A stretch of DNA of 64,000 bases from Paenibacillus albidus (GTDB lineage: Bacteria; Bacillota; Bacilli; Paenibacillales; Paenibacillaceae). Shown here one piece after another: positions 1 to 8,038 of the stretch (position 1 is the stretch's first letter; the number at the start of each line of letters is the position of its first letter). The translations under genes and the position numbers were made by a program. A model generated the notes under the pieces. It made no database searches and was not told the origin of the DNA. It saw only the letters and a program-made list of their open reading frames with translations. Where the stretch lies: contig NZ_BMKR01000005.1 in the NCBI RefSeq assembly GCF_014644435.1, positions 62,001-126,000 on the forward strand, read 5' to 3'.

Positions 1-1032
1 AGGTTTAATAGGGGCACGGAGCAGCTTGACGACCCAGACCAGTGCCAACCCTCCGAAGATCGGATAGAACAAGGAGAGCAGGGAACTGAAGCCGAACTGG
101 CTTAACAGATAGCAGACGAGCATCAGAAGGGGTGTAATCAGGGAAGGGGCCAGCGGCAACCGCTGCTGCAGCTGCATGGCAACGCCGTAAATATCGGCGA
201 CAAATGTGCTGAAGATCTCCAGAAAGATCAGCAACAAGTAAATGGTCTGCACCACGGTTCCGAGCCGGAAGGCGATGCTGCCCATTGGAATTTCAAATTG
301 GAGGATTCCCGGCATCTGTGAGCTCATGGAAAAATGGGCAGCCAGCAGCATGAAGCCAATACCGAGTCCGCCGAGAATGCCTCCCCGCAGCAGAGCCTTT
401 TCTTCCCGGGTATGCCGGGCCATTGGCACCAGGACAGCCTGGGCCATCCCCAGATTAAAAGCAGTGTACAGCAGAGGGGACAGCCAGGCCCTGAAAGGGC
501 TATGATCGGTGGAAAGGAACAGGAAACGTTCTGCACCCGGAACCTGCAGGGTATTGAAGATGATGATCAGCGAGAGGCTTAGCATCAAAGGGACCACGAT
601 GCTGTTCATTTGCAGGATGCCGGAGATTCCTCGTTTCAAAAGGAAGTAGGAGCCTACCATGGTGAGCAGCAGTCCAGTTTGATAATGAAGTCCAAGATGC
701 TCCTGGAAGATGGCGCCTGCCCCGGCCAGCATGATGCTGTTGACGCCGATCAGGATGAACATGGTGAACAAGCTGATCAGGCCTCCTGTTTTTGCTCCGA
801 ACAGGTGACGGTTAAAATCCTCATATGATTCCGCCTCGATCCTCCGGGCGATAATCATCATTTTGGTCCCCAGCCAAATGAACAGGATGGTGGAGAGCAG
901 GATGGTCAACACCGCCCAGCTGCCGTATTGAGTGAAAAATTGCAGGATTTCTTGTCCGGTGGCGAATCCGGCTCCTACAATGGTGCCGATATAAGTAAAT
1001 GCAATTTGCAATGTGCGGATATGGGTCTTCAT
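1..1032 (-). CDS. YkvI-type multi-pass membrane protein, 3' end outside window
   Basis: The reading frame opens at an ATG (1032-1030) preceded by GGAGGA and runs without a stop to base 1, so at least 344 codons are present and the C-terminus lies outside the window. The N-terminus reads as a transmembrane helix carrying a GAGFATGQEI signature, followed by repeated hydrophobic segments. This glycine-rich motif and the architecture match the YkvI family of Bacillus, integral membrane proteins related to amino-acid-type (APC-like) transporters whose substrate is not established. It is divergent from xpt on the other side of a spacer of about 190 bp. Family assignment is from recognition of the motif and is fairly secure; a transported substrate cannot be inferred from the sequence. 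Confidence 0.75.
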   Translation of the reverse strand, partial: MKTHIRTLQIAFTYIGTIVGAGFATGQEILQFFTQYGSWAVLTILLSTILFIWLGTKMMIIARRIEAESYEDFNRHLFGAKTGGLISLFTMFILIGVNSIMLAGAGAIFQEHLGLHYQTGLLLTMVGSYFLLKRGISGILQMNSIVVPLMLSLSLIIIFNTLQVPGAERFLFLSTDHSPFRAWLSPLLYTAFNLGMAQAVLVPMARHTREEKALLRGGILGGLGIGFMLLAAHFSMSSQMPGILQFEIPMGSIAFRLGTVVQTIYLLLIFLEIFSTFVADIYGVAMQLQQRLPLAPSLITPLLMLVCYLLSQFGFSSLLSLFYPIFGGLALVWVVKLLRAPIKP

Positions 1033-1220
1033 GGCGCTCCTCCTTCAGGTTTTGCTAATGCAGACGAGCGCTCTTTGGCAGGGTTAAGCAGGATTGCCTT
1101 GTGCACTCTGTATAGTACAGGTTATGATGATGAGCAGAAGGACATGACTTCCGCGGGGAAGCGCTGGATATTTAATACAGTGGAAGGTCTGCAATTATAA
1201 AGGTACTGGAGGTTCAAAAT

Positions 1221-1793
1221 ATGGAAGTGTTGAAACAACGGATTTTGCAGGAAGGGGTCGTCGTTTCGGATCAAGTTCTGAAGCTGGATGCTCTTCTCAA
1301 TCATCAGGTAGATCCGGAACTGACGATGGAAATGGGACGGGAATTTGCCGGGAGATTCGTGGAGGCTGGAATTACGCGGGTCGTGACTGTGGAATCCTCG
1401 GGCATTGCCGTGGCATTTGCCACCGCCCTGGTCATGAATGTGCCTCTGGTCTTTGCCCGCCGCAAAAAAACGCTGCTTGCTGATCCTGATGCGTTATGTG
1501 AGCGGGTGCCATCTTTTACCAAAGGGATTGTTACCGACATTATGCTGTCCCGCCAGTTCATCTCCCCGGATGATAAAATCCTCTTTATTGACGATATTAT
1601 TGCCAACGGGGATGCCGCCCGGGGTCTCATCAAAATTATTCAGCGTTCCGGTGCGGAACTGGTGGGTCTGGGTGTAGTGGTGGAGAAGAGCTTTCAGGCA
1701 GGGGCACGTACGATCCGGGAGCAGGGCATTCGTCTGGAGTCGCTGGTGCGGATTAGGTCTCTTAGTGAAGGAACTATAGTGTTTGACGAATAG
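1221..1793 (+). CDS. xpt: Xanthine phosphoribosyltransferase
   Basis: The 190-residue product matches the length of bacterial Xpt and begins with the typical MEVLKQRILQEG. It transfers the phosphoribosyl group of PRPP to xanthine, giving XMP, in cytoplasmic purine salvage. Residues 120-132 (ILFIDDIIANGDA) form the PRPP-binding loop with paired acidic residues, and VESSGI near residue 57 is also family-typical. The start ATG follows GGAGG by about 9 bases (TACTGGAGGTTCAAAATATG). In Bacillus xpt is preceded by a guanine riboswitch and followed by pbuX; here I see neither a convincing purine aptamer in the upstream spacer nor a permease downstream, so the gene appears monocistronic. Identification is secure. 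Confidence 0.93.
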   Translation: MEVLKQRILQEGVVVSDQVLKLDALLNHQVDPELTMEMGREFAGRFVEAGITRVVTVESSGIAVAFATALVMNVPLVFARRKKTLLADPDALCERVPSFTKGIVTDIMLSRQFISPDDKILFIDDIIANGDAARGLIKIIQRSGAELVGLGVVVEKSFQAGARTIREQGIRLESLVRIRSLSEGTIVFDE

Positions 1794-1898
1794 AAGAGGC
1801 TGTTCCGAAGATCACAAGCCTATTTTTAAAACAACGGCTTTTCACCCTCTGAGTTTTCCTTTATAATAAAAGTTAGACATAGGAGAGGAGGCGTCACA

Positions 1899-2216
1899 AT
1901 GGGGAAAGAACCGGTGACAGAGCAATTTCTTATTGATAAACTAACCGAGGCCAAGGATCACTTCGAGCGTGCGCTGGATTGCAAACATACGGAGTTCGAC
2001 GATCTGTATCCCTATATGATTGAACATCCTCAGTTTTTTTGGTACAAACGCTATGTAGCCTGGTCGGAGCTTCTGACAATCAAGGGCTTGTGTGAAGAAT
2101 TGTCCTTCCCTTGGAGGGAGAAATTCACCACGAATCAAGTGGAGTATCTGGAAGAACGTGTGATGTCCGCTAAAGTTCTCGATTTCTGGTTTGAGAAGAA
2201 TGAAGCGCTAATATAG
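1899..2216 (+). CDS. Conserved hypothetical protein, 105 aa
   Basis: A 105-residue acidic, soluble protein with no signal peptide or membrane segment. It is rich in aromatic residues (HPQFFWYKRYVAWSEL) and appears largely helical. The ATG is preceded by a very strong site (GGAGAGGAGGCGTCACA), and a TATAAT-like hexamer lies at 1862-1867, so it is probably transcribed on its own. A hairpin at 2261-2289 follows. I do not recognise the family; the good translation signals and clean frame support a real gene, but no function can be proposed. Confidence 0.7.
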   Translation: MGKEPVTEQFLIDKLTEAKDHFERALDCKHTEFDDLYPYMIEHPQFFWYKRYVAWSELLTIKGLCEELSFPWREKFTTNQVEYLEERVMSAKVLDFWFEKNEALI

Positions 2217-2260
2217 GAGCCGCGGAAGCAACAAGCTTGCAGGCAGCATAGATAAAGGAT

Positions 2261-2291
2261 AAGGCCCAGATGATTATCATTTGGGTCTTTG
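2261..2291 (+). terminator. Hairpin between two small hypothetical genes
   Basis: Arms 2261-2273 (AAGGCCCAGATGA) and 2277-2289 (TCATTTGGGTCTT) pair over 13 bp with G-U wobbles around a 3-base loop. The following T-tract is weak, so it may only partly terminate. Confidence 0.45.
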
Positions 2292-2309
2292 TCGTGAGGG
2301 GGAAGAAAC

Positions 2310-2525
2310 ATGATTAGCGACGAACAGCTGGATGCTTACCGGATCTCCGGGGAGAGAATACGCGTAGTGCGTGATAATCTGGAAAGCAATGATGTAAAAG
2401 GAATTGTGCTGGCTTGGGACGATAAGCAGGTTATGGTACGCCGCCCCAATAAGAGAGTCGTTAAGCTGGACCGCAATTATATCTATCAGCCTTTCAGTGA
2501 ACCTAGACAAGCTCCTGTTGAATAG
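2310..2525 (+). CDS. Conserved hypothetical protein, 71 aa
   Basis: A 71-residue protein starting MISDEQLDAYRISGERIRVVRD, preceded by GAGGGGGAAGAAAC. The middle (KGIVLAWDDKQVMVRRPNKRVVKLDRNYIYQPF) looks like a small beta-rich barrel with alternating hydrophobic and basic residues, as in Hfq/KOW-like small folds, but no motif allows a family call. It sits between two hairpins (2261-2289 and 2540-2581) and converges on the minus-strand gene at 2609-3049. It is probably a genuine small cytoplasmic protein of unknown role. Confidence 0.65.
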   Translation: MISDEQLDAYRISGERIRVVRDNLESNDVKGIVLAWDDKQVMVRRPNKRVVKLDRNYIYQPFSEPRQAPVE

Positions 2526-2539
2526 ATAATACACGCATG

Positions 2540-2581
2540 AATAACAGCGCCCTCCCAAGAAATTGGGAGGGCGCTGTTATT
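2540..2581. terminator. Perfect 19-bp bidirectional terminator
   Basis: Left arm 2540-2558 (AATAACAGCGCCCTCCCAA) and right arm 2563-2581 are perfectly complementary around a GAAA loop. It lies between convergent genes and can serve both strands. Confidence 0.85.
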
Positions 2582-2608
2582 CTATCAAGGTGGTGCTGGA
2601 AAGCTGTC

Positions 2609-3049
2609 TTAAATGGACAAGGCCAGCTGCTCCGCATGTTCTTCCCGGTTCAGGATGGACAACTCTGTAGCCAATCCAAGGTAGGCACGCATCCGTACCA
2701 TCATTTCTCTGCGGAACACGGGCCACAAGATGCTCATCTCACCGTTATATCCTCTGCACATATATTGTGCTTCAACGCCGCGCTGATCCTGGCGTACGGT
2801 AGTAATCTTCAAATCATGGGAAGCAAGCTCCCGCTTCACCTCCTGCAGCATTATGGAGGTCTTCTTGGCACCGCTGGATACAAGCTCCATGTAGAGCTGG
2901 GGGGTCTTGAAGAGGCCGCTCTTGCCAATTACGCGGCAATCGCGTTCGAATACTTTATGGATATATGTGAGCAGCAGGTAGCTTCTGACAAGGGACAGTT
3001 CATCTGGGGTAACGCCTTCAGTATGTGACTTTAGCTTAGTAGTCGCCAT
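2609..3049 (-). CDS. Conserved hypothetical protein, 146 aa
   Basis: The 146-residue product begins MATTKLKSHTEGVTPDELSLVRSYLLLTYIHKVFERDCRVI. It has no signal peptide; it is a basic, mostly helical cytoplasmic protein. A GAGGTGATTTATA stretch upstream on the minus strand supplies a ribosome binding site. It converges on the 71-aa gene and is divergent from tRNA-Leu. I do not recognise a functional family; the 163-aa reading frame on the opposite strand is an antisense shadow. The coding call rests on the frame, the ribosome binding site and the flanking terminator. Confidence 0.75.
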   Translation of the reverse strand: MATTKLKSHTEGVTPDELSLVRSYLLLTYIHKVFERDCRVIGKSGLFKTPQLYMELVSSGAKKTSIMLQEVKRELASHDLKITTVRQDQRGVEAQYMCRGYNGEMSILWPVFRREMMVRMRAYLGLATELSILNREEHAEQLALSI

Positions 3050-3164
3050 TATAAATCACCTCATTTATAGTATGCGAACATTTGTTCTCATTATACCTCT
3101 TATCGGCTAATAAAAGCAATAATTATACAGAAATTTATGGATAGAAATGAATAATAAATAATTA

Positions 3165-3193
3165 TTGACGTTCGATTCTCAGCATGGTATGAT
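3165..3193 (+). promoter_or_regulatory. Sigma-A promoter of tRNA-Leu
   Basis: TTGACG at 3165-3170 and TATGAT at 3188-3193 are separated by exactly 17 bp, and the tRNA begins 38 bases after the -10. Confidence 0.75.
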
Positions 3194-3230
3194 CTATCTT
3201 GTGTTCGCTTAGATGTGATCACTACAATAT

Positions 3231-3314
3231 GCGGTCGTGGCGGAATTGGCAGACGCGCACGGTTCAGGTCCGTGTGGTAGCAATACCGTGGAGGTTCGAG
3301 TCCTCTCGACCGCA
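3231..3314 (+). tRNA. tRNA-Leu (anticodon CAG)
   Basis: The acceptor arms GCGGTCG (3231-3237) and CGACCGC (3307-3313) pair, followed by discriminator A at 3314. The anticodon stem CACGG/CCGTG encloses the loop TTCAGGT, placing anticodon CAG at 3265-3267. A long variable arm (about GTGTGGTAGCAATACC) and the GGTTCGAGTCC T-loop fit a class II leucine tRNA. The 3' CCA is not encoded. It stands alone with its own promoter and terminator. Confidence 0.95.
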
Positions 3315-3328
3315 TCCTGTTTCACCCG

Positions 3329-3372
3329 AAAGACCCGTGAATTGCTCCTGGAGCGATTTACGGGTCTTTTTA
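3329..3372 (+). terminator. Rho-independent terminator after tRNA-Leu
   Basis: Arms around AAAGACCCGT (3329-3338) and ACGGGTCTTT (3360-3369) form an extended hairpin ending in a T-rich tail, 15 bases after the tRNA. Confidence 0.85.
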
Positions 3373-3573
3373 TTGTACCAATTTCCAAAAACTATGTTTG
3401 CAAAATCTCAAGGGAAATCCAGAGAACCTCCTGTGAAAGGTTTACGGAGCGTTATCCTGGGGTTATCGTCAAAGGACTAGGCAAGACTGAACAAGATCGG
3501 ACGATTTGTTTTTCACGGGATGATTTTATATAGTAAAAGACACAGCCCGATATGAACCACAGGAGGACGGAAC

Positions 3574-4362
3574 ATGAACTATCAGGGGAAAGTGAGTATC
3601 GTCACCGGCGGTGCCAATGGAATCGGCCGCTGCATTACCGAAGAGTTCCTGAAAGCAGGTGCGGCAGTAGCCTGTATTGATATGGACCCGGATGCCGGCA
3701 GGATGCTGGTGGAACGTTACGGGGAGGAGCGGTTGTTCTTCTATGAAGGGGGCATTGCCAGGAAATCCGTTATTTCGGAGTTTACCGCAGAGGTTATCCG
3801 CAGATTTGGACGAGTGGACTACTTGATTAATAATGCCTGTATCAGCAAAAAAGGGCTGCTTTCAGAGTGCAGCTATGAGGATTTTGAATATGTCCAGCGG
3901 ATCGGGGTCACGGCGCCATATTATCTGACCCTGCTGCTCAAGGACTTTCTGGCACCCGGTGCCTCAATCGTGAATATTGCTTCCAGCCGGGCGTCGATGT
4001 CGCAAGCCGACACGGAGAGCTACACCGCTGCCAAAGGAGGCATCAGCGCGCTTACCCACGGTCTCAGCGTCAGCTTGGCCGGGAAAGCGCGTGTTAATTC
4101 CATCAGCCCGGGCTGGATAGATACCGCTGCTTACCATGGCAACGGGGAAGTTGAAGCTGTGCATTCCGGGCCGGACCGGTTGCAGCATCCGGCAGGGCGC
4201 GTGGGAACGCCACCCGATATTGCATCAATGGTTCTGTTTCTGTGCAGCGATGCATCCGGATTCATAACCGGGGAGAATATCACCATCGATGGCGGGATGA
4301 GCAAGCTGATGATTTATCATGAGGATGGCGGCTGGACGTATGCGCCGGGAGGACAGCCATGA
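3574..4362 (+). CDS. SDR-family NAD(P)-dependent oxidoreductase
   Basis: This 262-residue protein is a classical short-chain dehydrogenase/reductase. Visible are the Rossmann motif TGGANGIG (residues 11-18), the acidic residue after beta2 (CIDMD, suggesting NAD preference), NNAC in place of NNAG near 86-89, Ser137 and the catalytic Tyr150-x3-Lys154 (YTAAK), and the C-terminal FITGENITIDGG signature. The start follows AGGAGG (ACAGGAGGACGGAACATG). Its stop overlaps the start of the next gene by 4 bases (ATGA), so the two are translationally coupled. The substrate cannot be read from the sequence. Confidence 0.88.
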   Translation: MNYQGKVSIVTGGANGIGRCITEEFLKAGAAVACIDMDPDAGRMLVERYGEERLFFYEGGIARKSVISEFTAEVIRRFGRVDYLINNACISKKGLLSECSYEDFEYVQRIGVTAPYYLTLLLKDFLAPGASIVNIASSRASMSQADTESYTAAKGGISALTHGLSVSLAGKARVNSISPGWIDTAAYHGNGEVEAVHSGPDRLQHPAGRVGTPPDIASMVLFLCSDASGFITGENITIDGGMSKLMIYHEDGGWTYAPGGQP

Positions 4363-5036
4363 AGCTGCCTAAGATTACGGATGCAGAGCAGCTGGCTGAT
4401 TTGGTCCGGGAGATTGGCTTCCTGCCGCTGTTCCGCTGTGAGATCGAAGGGTTCTCCCTGCAAGAGTGCACGCCTGCCAACCGCTGGTTTGCAAAGGATA
4501 TGGAAGGTCCATGGGAGTGGCGGGAGGTTCTTGCGGCAGATGGGGAAATTGCGTACGCCAAGCTTTTTCACAAAAAAGCGGGGTTTATCAGCCGGGAATG
4601 GTATCCCGACTTCGCCAATTACCGCAGGGACGGATATGATTTTGATGCCCGGTATGATGACGGTCTGGCGACCATGCAGAGCAAACGGATTATCGATATA
4701 CTTGACGAACACGGGGAGGGGCTGCTCTCCACCGATCTCAAACGGCTGGCCGGATTCGGCAAAGACGGGGCCTCCGGATTCGATACCGCAATGACGAATT
4801 TACAGATGCAGACGTATATTACGGCCAAAAATTTTCAATATAAGCAGGATAAACACGGCCGGCCGTATGGCTGGGGCATCGGCTGCTACGCGCTCAGCGA
4901 GAATGTCTTTGGCGCGGAATGGGTGACTTCACGTTATTCTGTCAAACCCAAGGAATCCAGGGAGCTGATTGTCAACCGCGTTGCCGAATTATTTCCCGGT
5001 GCTGCGGTGAAGCAAATCGAGAAAGTGATTAAATAA
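4359..5036 (+). CDS. AlkZ-related protein
   Basis: The 225-residue product overlaps the SDR gene by ATGA. Its segments AKLFHKKAGFISREWYPDFANYRR and KHGRPYGWGIGCYAL, separated by a winged-helix-like region (STDLKRLAGFGKDG), resemble proteins annotated as AlkZ-related, distant relatives of the AlkZ/YcaQ DNA glycosylase fold (HTH_42). The paired glutamine catalytic motif of true AlkZ is not evident here, so glycosylase activity should not be assumed. The family assignment is from recalled sequence similarity and is moderately certain; coupling with an SDR is unexplained. Confidence 0.65.
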   Translation: MKLPKITDAEQLADLVREIGFLPLFRCEIEGFSLQECTPANRWFAKDMEGPWEWREVLAADGEIAYAKLFHKKAGFISREWYPDFANYRRDGYDFDARYDDGLATMQSKRIIDILDEHGEGLLSTDLKRLAGFGKDGASGFDTAMTNLQMQTYITAKNFQYKQDKHGRPYGWGIGCYALSENVFGAEWVTSRYSVKPKESRELIVNRVAELFPGAAVKQIEKVIK

Positions 5037-5300
5037 AGAGCCAAGGTTTGACTAAAGTGCGGGAAGAGCGGATCTGTTATTACTTGTACGAGGCCAGCGG
5101 CAGGAACATTCCGGAGCTTTTGCGGTAAGACATCCGGTGCGGGTAATGCGGGGAACTTTCCGAGTCGTATTTAGACAGCTACACCTGATCGAAATGATCG
5201 AGCAGCAGGGTTGCAGCATCCAATTGTAAAATAGCAAAAGACTCACCAGGCTCTCTTCGGGTGTACATAACGGCGTGGGCAGTATGGCCGGCTGCCGCTC

Positions 5301-5560
5301 CAGTGTATTTAGTACAGTCAAATCGCACCGGGAGTAGCTGAAAGGCTATTCTGATGTATTTTGTACATCGCAAACTTCGCAAACATCGAAATCCAGGCAT
5401 GTTCCGCCTTTCCTGATGTACAAAATGCAGCTAAACCGAAAAAAAGCCCGGTTTATCCAAGTTCTGATGCACAAAATGCAGCCAAATGGCAAAAAAGCGC
5501 GGTTGGCAAACGTTCTAATGTACGAAATGTAGTTCAACCAAAGACTTATCTCACACCAGG
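5301..5560. repeat. Approximately 51-bp degenerate repeats with TGTA...TACA core
   Basis: Related units begin at 5301, 5351, 5413, 5464 and 5515; the last three are spaced exactly 51 bp. Each starts with a C(T/A)(G/A)ATG(T/C)A-like block such as CTGATGTACAAAATGCAG, and the unit at 5351 contains the inverted repeat GATGTA-TTTTG-TACATC. Units differ by many substitutions. No coding function is visible. Confidence 0.7.
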
Positions 5561-5594
5561 CTGTCATCAAGCAACGGGGATGGCGGGGGTGTGT

Positions 5595-5710
5595 ACGTAA
5601 CCATGAGGTTCGAGGGATGGGGGTGTGCGTACGTAACCATGAGGTTTGGGGGATGGGGGGTATCGGAACGTAACCATGAGGGTCGAGCGATGGCGGGTGT
5701 GCGTACGTTT
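5595..5710. repeat. 36/37-bp tandem repeats with ACGTAACCATGAGG
   Basis: The block ACGTAACCATGAGG occurs at 5595, 5631 and (with one flanking change) 5668, with a partial copy beginning at 5705; spacing is 36-37 bp. The remainder of each unit is purine-rich (GGGATGGGGGTGTGCGT). No reading frame persists through the array. Confidence 0.75.
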
Positions 5711-5876
5711 GCCACTCTGAGAGGGAAGGCTATGAGCATCTCACCCGCGCATCTCTAGTCTGCGGAAAGTTCTATAATCCAGTACTCATAAGTGCCAAGT
5801 GTGAGTGGTGCGGCATCGGCAGCAGGGGTGGCAACGTTAGCGGCCGCGCAGAAATAATGGAATATAAGTTGACCTG

Positions 5877-5905
5877 AAAGCTCCTTGGAACCAAGGAGCT
5901 TTTTC
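5877..5905. terminator. Hairpin upstream of gldA
   Basis: AAAGCTCCTTGG (5877-5888) and CCAAGGAGCTTT (5891-5902) are perfectly complementary and followed by TTCTC. No plus-strand gene precedes it, so it may insulate gldA or end a non-coding transcript from the repeat region. Confidence 0.65.
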
Positions 5906-5977
5906 TCATAGCAGATGAAGAGCGGCCACGCGTATGATGAATCTGTGAGGATTTCTTAAAGAGGGGGACGAAGGGAA

Positions 5978-7069
5978 ATGACGCAGATCATAACAGCTCC
6001 ATCCCGATATATACAAGGGCAAGGCGAGATAGCCAAACTGGGTGTGCATGTTGCCAATCTCGGTGTACGGAATGGCTATGCCATCGTTGATCCATTTATA
6101 TATGCCCATTACAAGGAGGAGATAGAGCAGAGTTTCAGCGAGGTGGCTATGGCCGTACAGCTTCAAGTGTTTCGGGGAGAGTGCAGTCAAAGCCAGGTGG
6201 AGGCTATTCTGCGGGACATGGAAGGCTCGGATATCGGAGTGATTCTTGGCATTGGCGGCGGCAAAACAATGGATACAGCCAAAGCCGTCAGCCATTTCGC
6301 CTCGCTTCCGGTTGTGATTGTTCCTACCGTTGCTTCAACAGATGCACCCTGCAGTGCATTGTCCGTCTTGTATACGGACGAAGGTCGGCTTGACCGCTAT
6401 CTTCCGCTAACCAGAAACCCTGACCTCGTTATCGCGGATGTAGGCATCATTGCCAAAGCACCCCCAAGGCTGCTTTCGGCAGGAATGGGCGATGCATTGT
6501 CAACGTTCTATGAAGCCAGAGCCTGCCATCAATCAGGCGCGGTCACGCTGGCCGGAGGGGGTTCTTCCATTGCCGCTCTTGCACTGGCGCGGGCTTGCCG
6601 GGATACGCTGTTTGCGGATGGAGCTGATGCCCTGCATGCGGCCAGAGAAGGGAAGATAACCCCGGCACTTGAGCATATTGTCGAAGCCAATATTTATTTA
6701 AGCGGGATCGGCTTTGAGAGCGGCGGCTTGGCTGCAGCCCACGCCATACATAACGGGCTGACATTTCTTGAGGAGTGCCGGCAAATGTATCACGGAGAAA
6801 AGGTAGCCTTCGGAACGATTGAGCAGCTTGTTCTGGAACAGGCGCCGATTGATGAGATCCGGCAGATGATCCATTTCTGCAGAGAAGTAGGCCTGCCCGT
6901 AACACTGGAGGATTTGGGGGTTAATAACCCGGAACATGAAAAACTGTTAATTGTGGCGGAGGCCAGTTGTACAGAAGACGGGCCAATGCGGAATATGCCG
7001 ATTGAGGTCTGCATAGGTGATGTGCTGGAAGCCATACAGACAGCGGATAGACTTGGACAAATGGCCTAA
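5978..7069 (+). CDS. gldA: Glycerol dehydrogenase
   Basis: The 363-residue product is an iron-containing-type polyol dehydrogenase of GldA length (family about 365). It oxidises glycerol to dihydroxyacetone with NAD+ in the cytoplasm. The NAD-binding GIGGGKTMDTAK occupies residues 91-102. The metal ligands are visible as Asp172 (AGMGDALST), His255 (AAAHAIHNG) and His272 (MYHGEKVAFG), closely matching the D173/H256/H274 triad of the Bacillus stearothermophilus enzyme. The ATG follows GAGGGGGACGAAGGGAA. The gene is apparently monocistronic, preceded by a hairpin. A related polyol dehydrogenase is a minor alternative, but the motif spacing favours GldA. Confidence 0.9.
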   Translation: MTQIITAPSRYIQGQGEIAKLGVHVANLGVRNGYAIVDPFIYAHYKEEIEQSFSEVAMAVQLQVFRGECSQSQVEAILRDMEGSDIGVILGIGGGKTMDTAKAVSHFASLPVVIVPTVASTDAPCSALSVLYTDEGRLDRYLPLTRNPDLVIADVGIIAKAPPRLLSAGMGDALSTFYEARACHQSGAVTLAGGGSSIAALALARACRDTLFADGADALHAAREGKITPALEHIVEANIYLSGIGFESGGLAAAHAIHNGLTFLEECRQMYHGEKVAFGTIEQLVLEQAPIDEIRQMIHFCREVGLPVTLEDLGVNNPEHEKLLIVAEASCTEDGPMRNMPIEVCIGDVLEAIQTADRLGQMA

Positions 7070-7168
7070 GCCGCAGATTGCTAATTATTGCGTATCCCCC
7101 TGACACATATTTAACCTGCTGAATCCAAACAATGAGAGCACTGGCCCAATACCAAGGAGGCGATCTCA

Positions 7169-8038
7169 TTGCATGATTCGAAGGGAAAGTATAAACACTA
7201 TCTGCTGTATCTGCTGCTTCCCGCACTCATTATAGGGGTCTGCGGCCCCGCAGCCGAGGGGGCCGTAAGCGCTTCTGCCCCCTTGCAAGCCGCAACCTCA
7301 TCCCAGAAGAAGGATTCTGCCGCAACCCGCAGCAGGGTTGCGATCATTATCGACGACCTGGGCAACGGCTTGCGGGGAACGGACGAAATCCTCTCGCTGC
7401 CCATCAAGCTTACCGTAGCCGTTATGCCTTTTCTGTCCACGACAGAAAGTGATGCACGGCGGGCGCACGAACGCGGCTATGACGTTCTGCTCCATCTGCC
7501 GATGGAGCCGCGTCAGGGCAAGCCCTCCTGGCTGGGGCCGGGGGCTATCCTTGCAGATATGAGTGATGCAGAGGTGCACAGCCGTGTAGAAGCCGCTCTT
7601 GATAATGTTCCCTTTGCGATCGGAATAAACAATCATATGGGCTCCAAGGTGACAGGGAATGAGCGGGTAATGCGCATTGTACTGGCGGTTTGCAAGGAAC
7701 GGGGGCTTTTTTATCTCGACAGCAAGACTAATTCCCGTTCAGTTGTCGGCAAAATCGCCCGTGAGATGGGGCTGCCCCCTGTAGAAAATCACATCTTTCT
7801 GGATGACACCCATTCGGTGAATCATGTCATTAAACAACTACGCCTTGTGGGGGAGAAGGCTGAGGATCAGCGGTATTGTGTGACGATTGGCCATGTCGGT
7901 ATTCAAGGTAAAAAAACCGCTGCAGGCATCCGCAGCGGCATAGAGGCTATGAAAGGGCAGGTTGATTTTGTCGGAATTTCCGATTTGGTCAGGGAAGAGT
8001 GGCACTGGAGTCCACGGCCTTCGCTTACATTTCCATAA
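7169..8038 (+). CDS. Divergent polysaccharide deacetylase family protein (YibQ-like), secreted
   Basis: Translation starts at TTG (7169), 8 bases after AGGAGG. The 289-residue product has a signal/anchor segment (residues about 10-35) and then the divergent polysaccharide deacetylase domain (DUF610/YibQ): AIIIDDLGNG with paired Asp62-Asp63, HLPMEP containing His109, and GINNHMGSKVT near residue 153. These match the metal-binding positions of the polysaccharide deacetylase fold, so an extracytoplasmic carbohydrate deacetylase-type role is plausible, though activity in this subgroup is poorly established. It converges with the amidase gene, overlapping it tail to tail by 14 bp, leaving no room for a separate terminator between them. 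Confidence 0.82.
   Translation: MHDSKGKYKHYLLYLLLPALIIGVCGPAAEGAVSASAPLQAATSSQKKDSAATRSRVAIIIDDLGNGLRGTDEILSLPIKLTVAVMPFLSTTESDARRAHERGYDVLLHLPMEPRQGKPSWLGPGAILADMSDAEVHSRVEAALDNVPFAIGINNHMGSKVTGNERVMRIVLAVCKERGLFYLDSKTNSRSVVGKIAREMGLPPVENHIFLDDTHSVNHVIKQLRLVGEKAEDQRYCVTIGHVGIQGKKTAAGIRSGIEAMKGQVDFVGISDLVREEWHWSPRPSLTFP

Larger units (their letters stand above)
5037..5977. other. Gene-free, repeat-rich spacer
   Basis: About 940 bp without a credible gene. Short frames on both strands have no ribosome binding site or recognisable protein. The interval contains two different families of tandem-like repeats (listed separately) and a terminator-type hairpin just before the glycerol dehydrogenase gene. 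Confidence 0.6.

Noticed and set aside
1033..1220. Guanine/xanthine riboswitch upstream of xpt
   Set aside because: No purine-aptamer core or transcription-terminator hairpin could be recognised in the 190-bp spacer; the common Bacillus arrangement is not visible here.
2537..3028. 163-aa plus-strand frame
   Set aside because: Antisense to the better-supported 146-aa minus-strand gene and starting inside a terminator hairpin.
3237..3533. 98-aa frame MAELADAHGSG... over the tRNA
   Set aside because: It is a translation of the tRNA-Leu gene and its terminator, a well-known annotation artefact.
5361..5600. 79-aa plus-strand frame
   Set aside because: It is made of the 51-bp repeats, lacks a ribosome binding site, and its repetitiveness explains the open frame.
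5301..5710. CRISPR array
   Set aside because: Repeat units diverge internally, there are no unique spacers of constant length between invariant repeats, and no cas genes are nearby.
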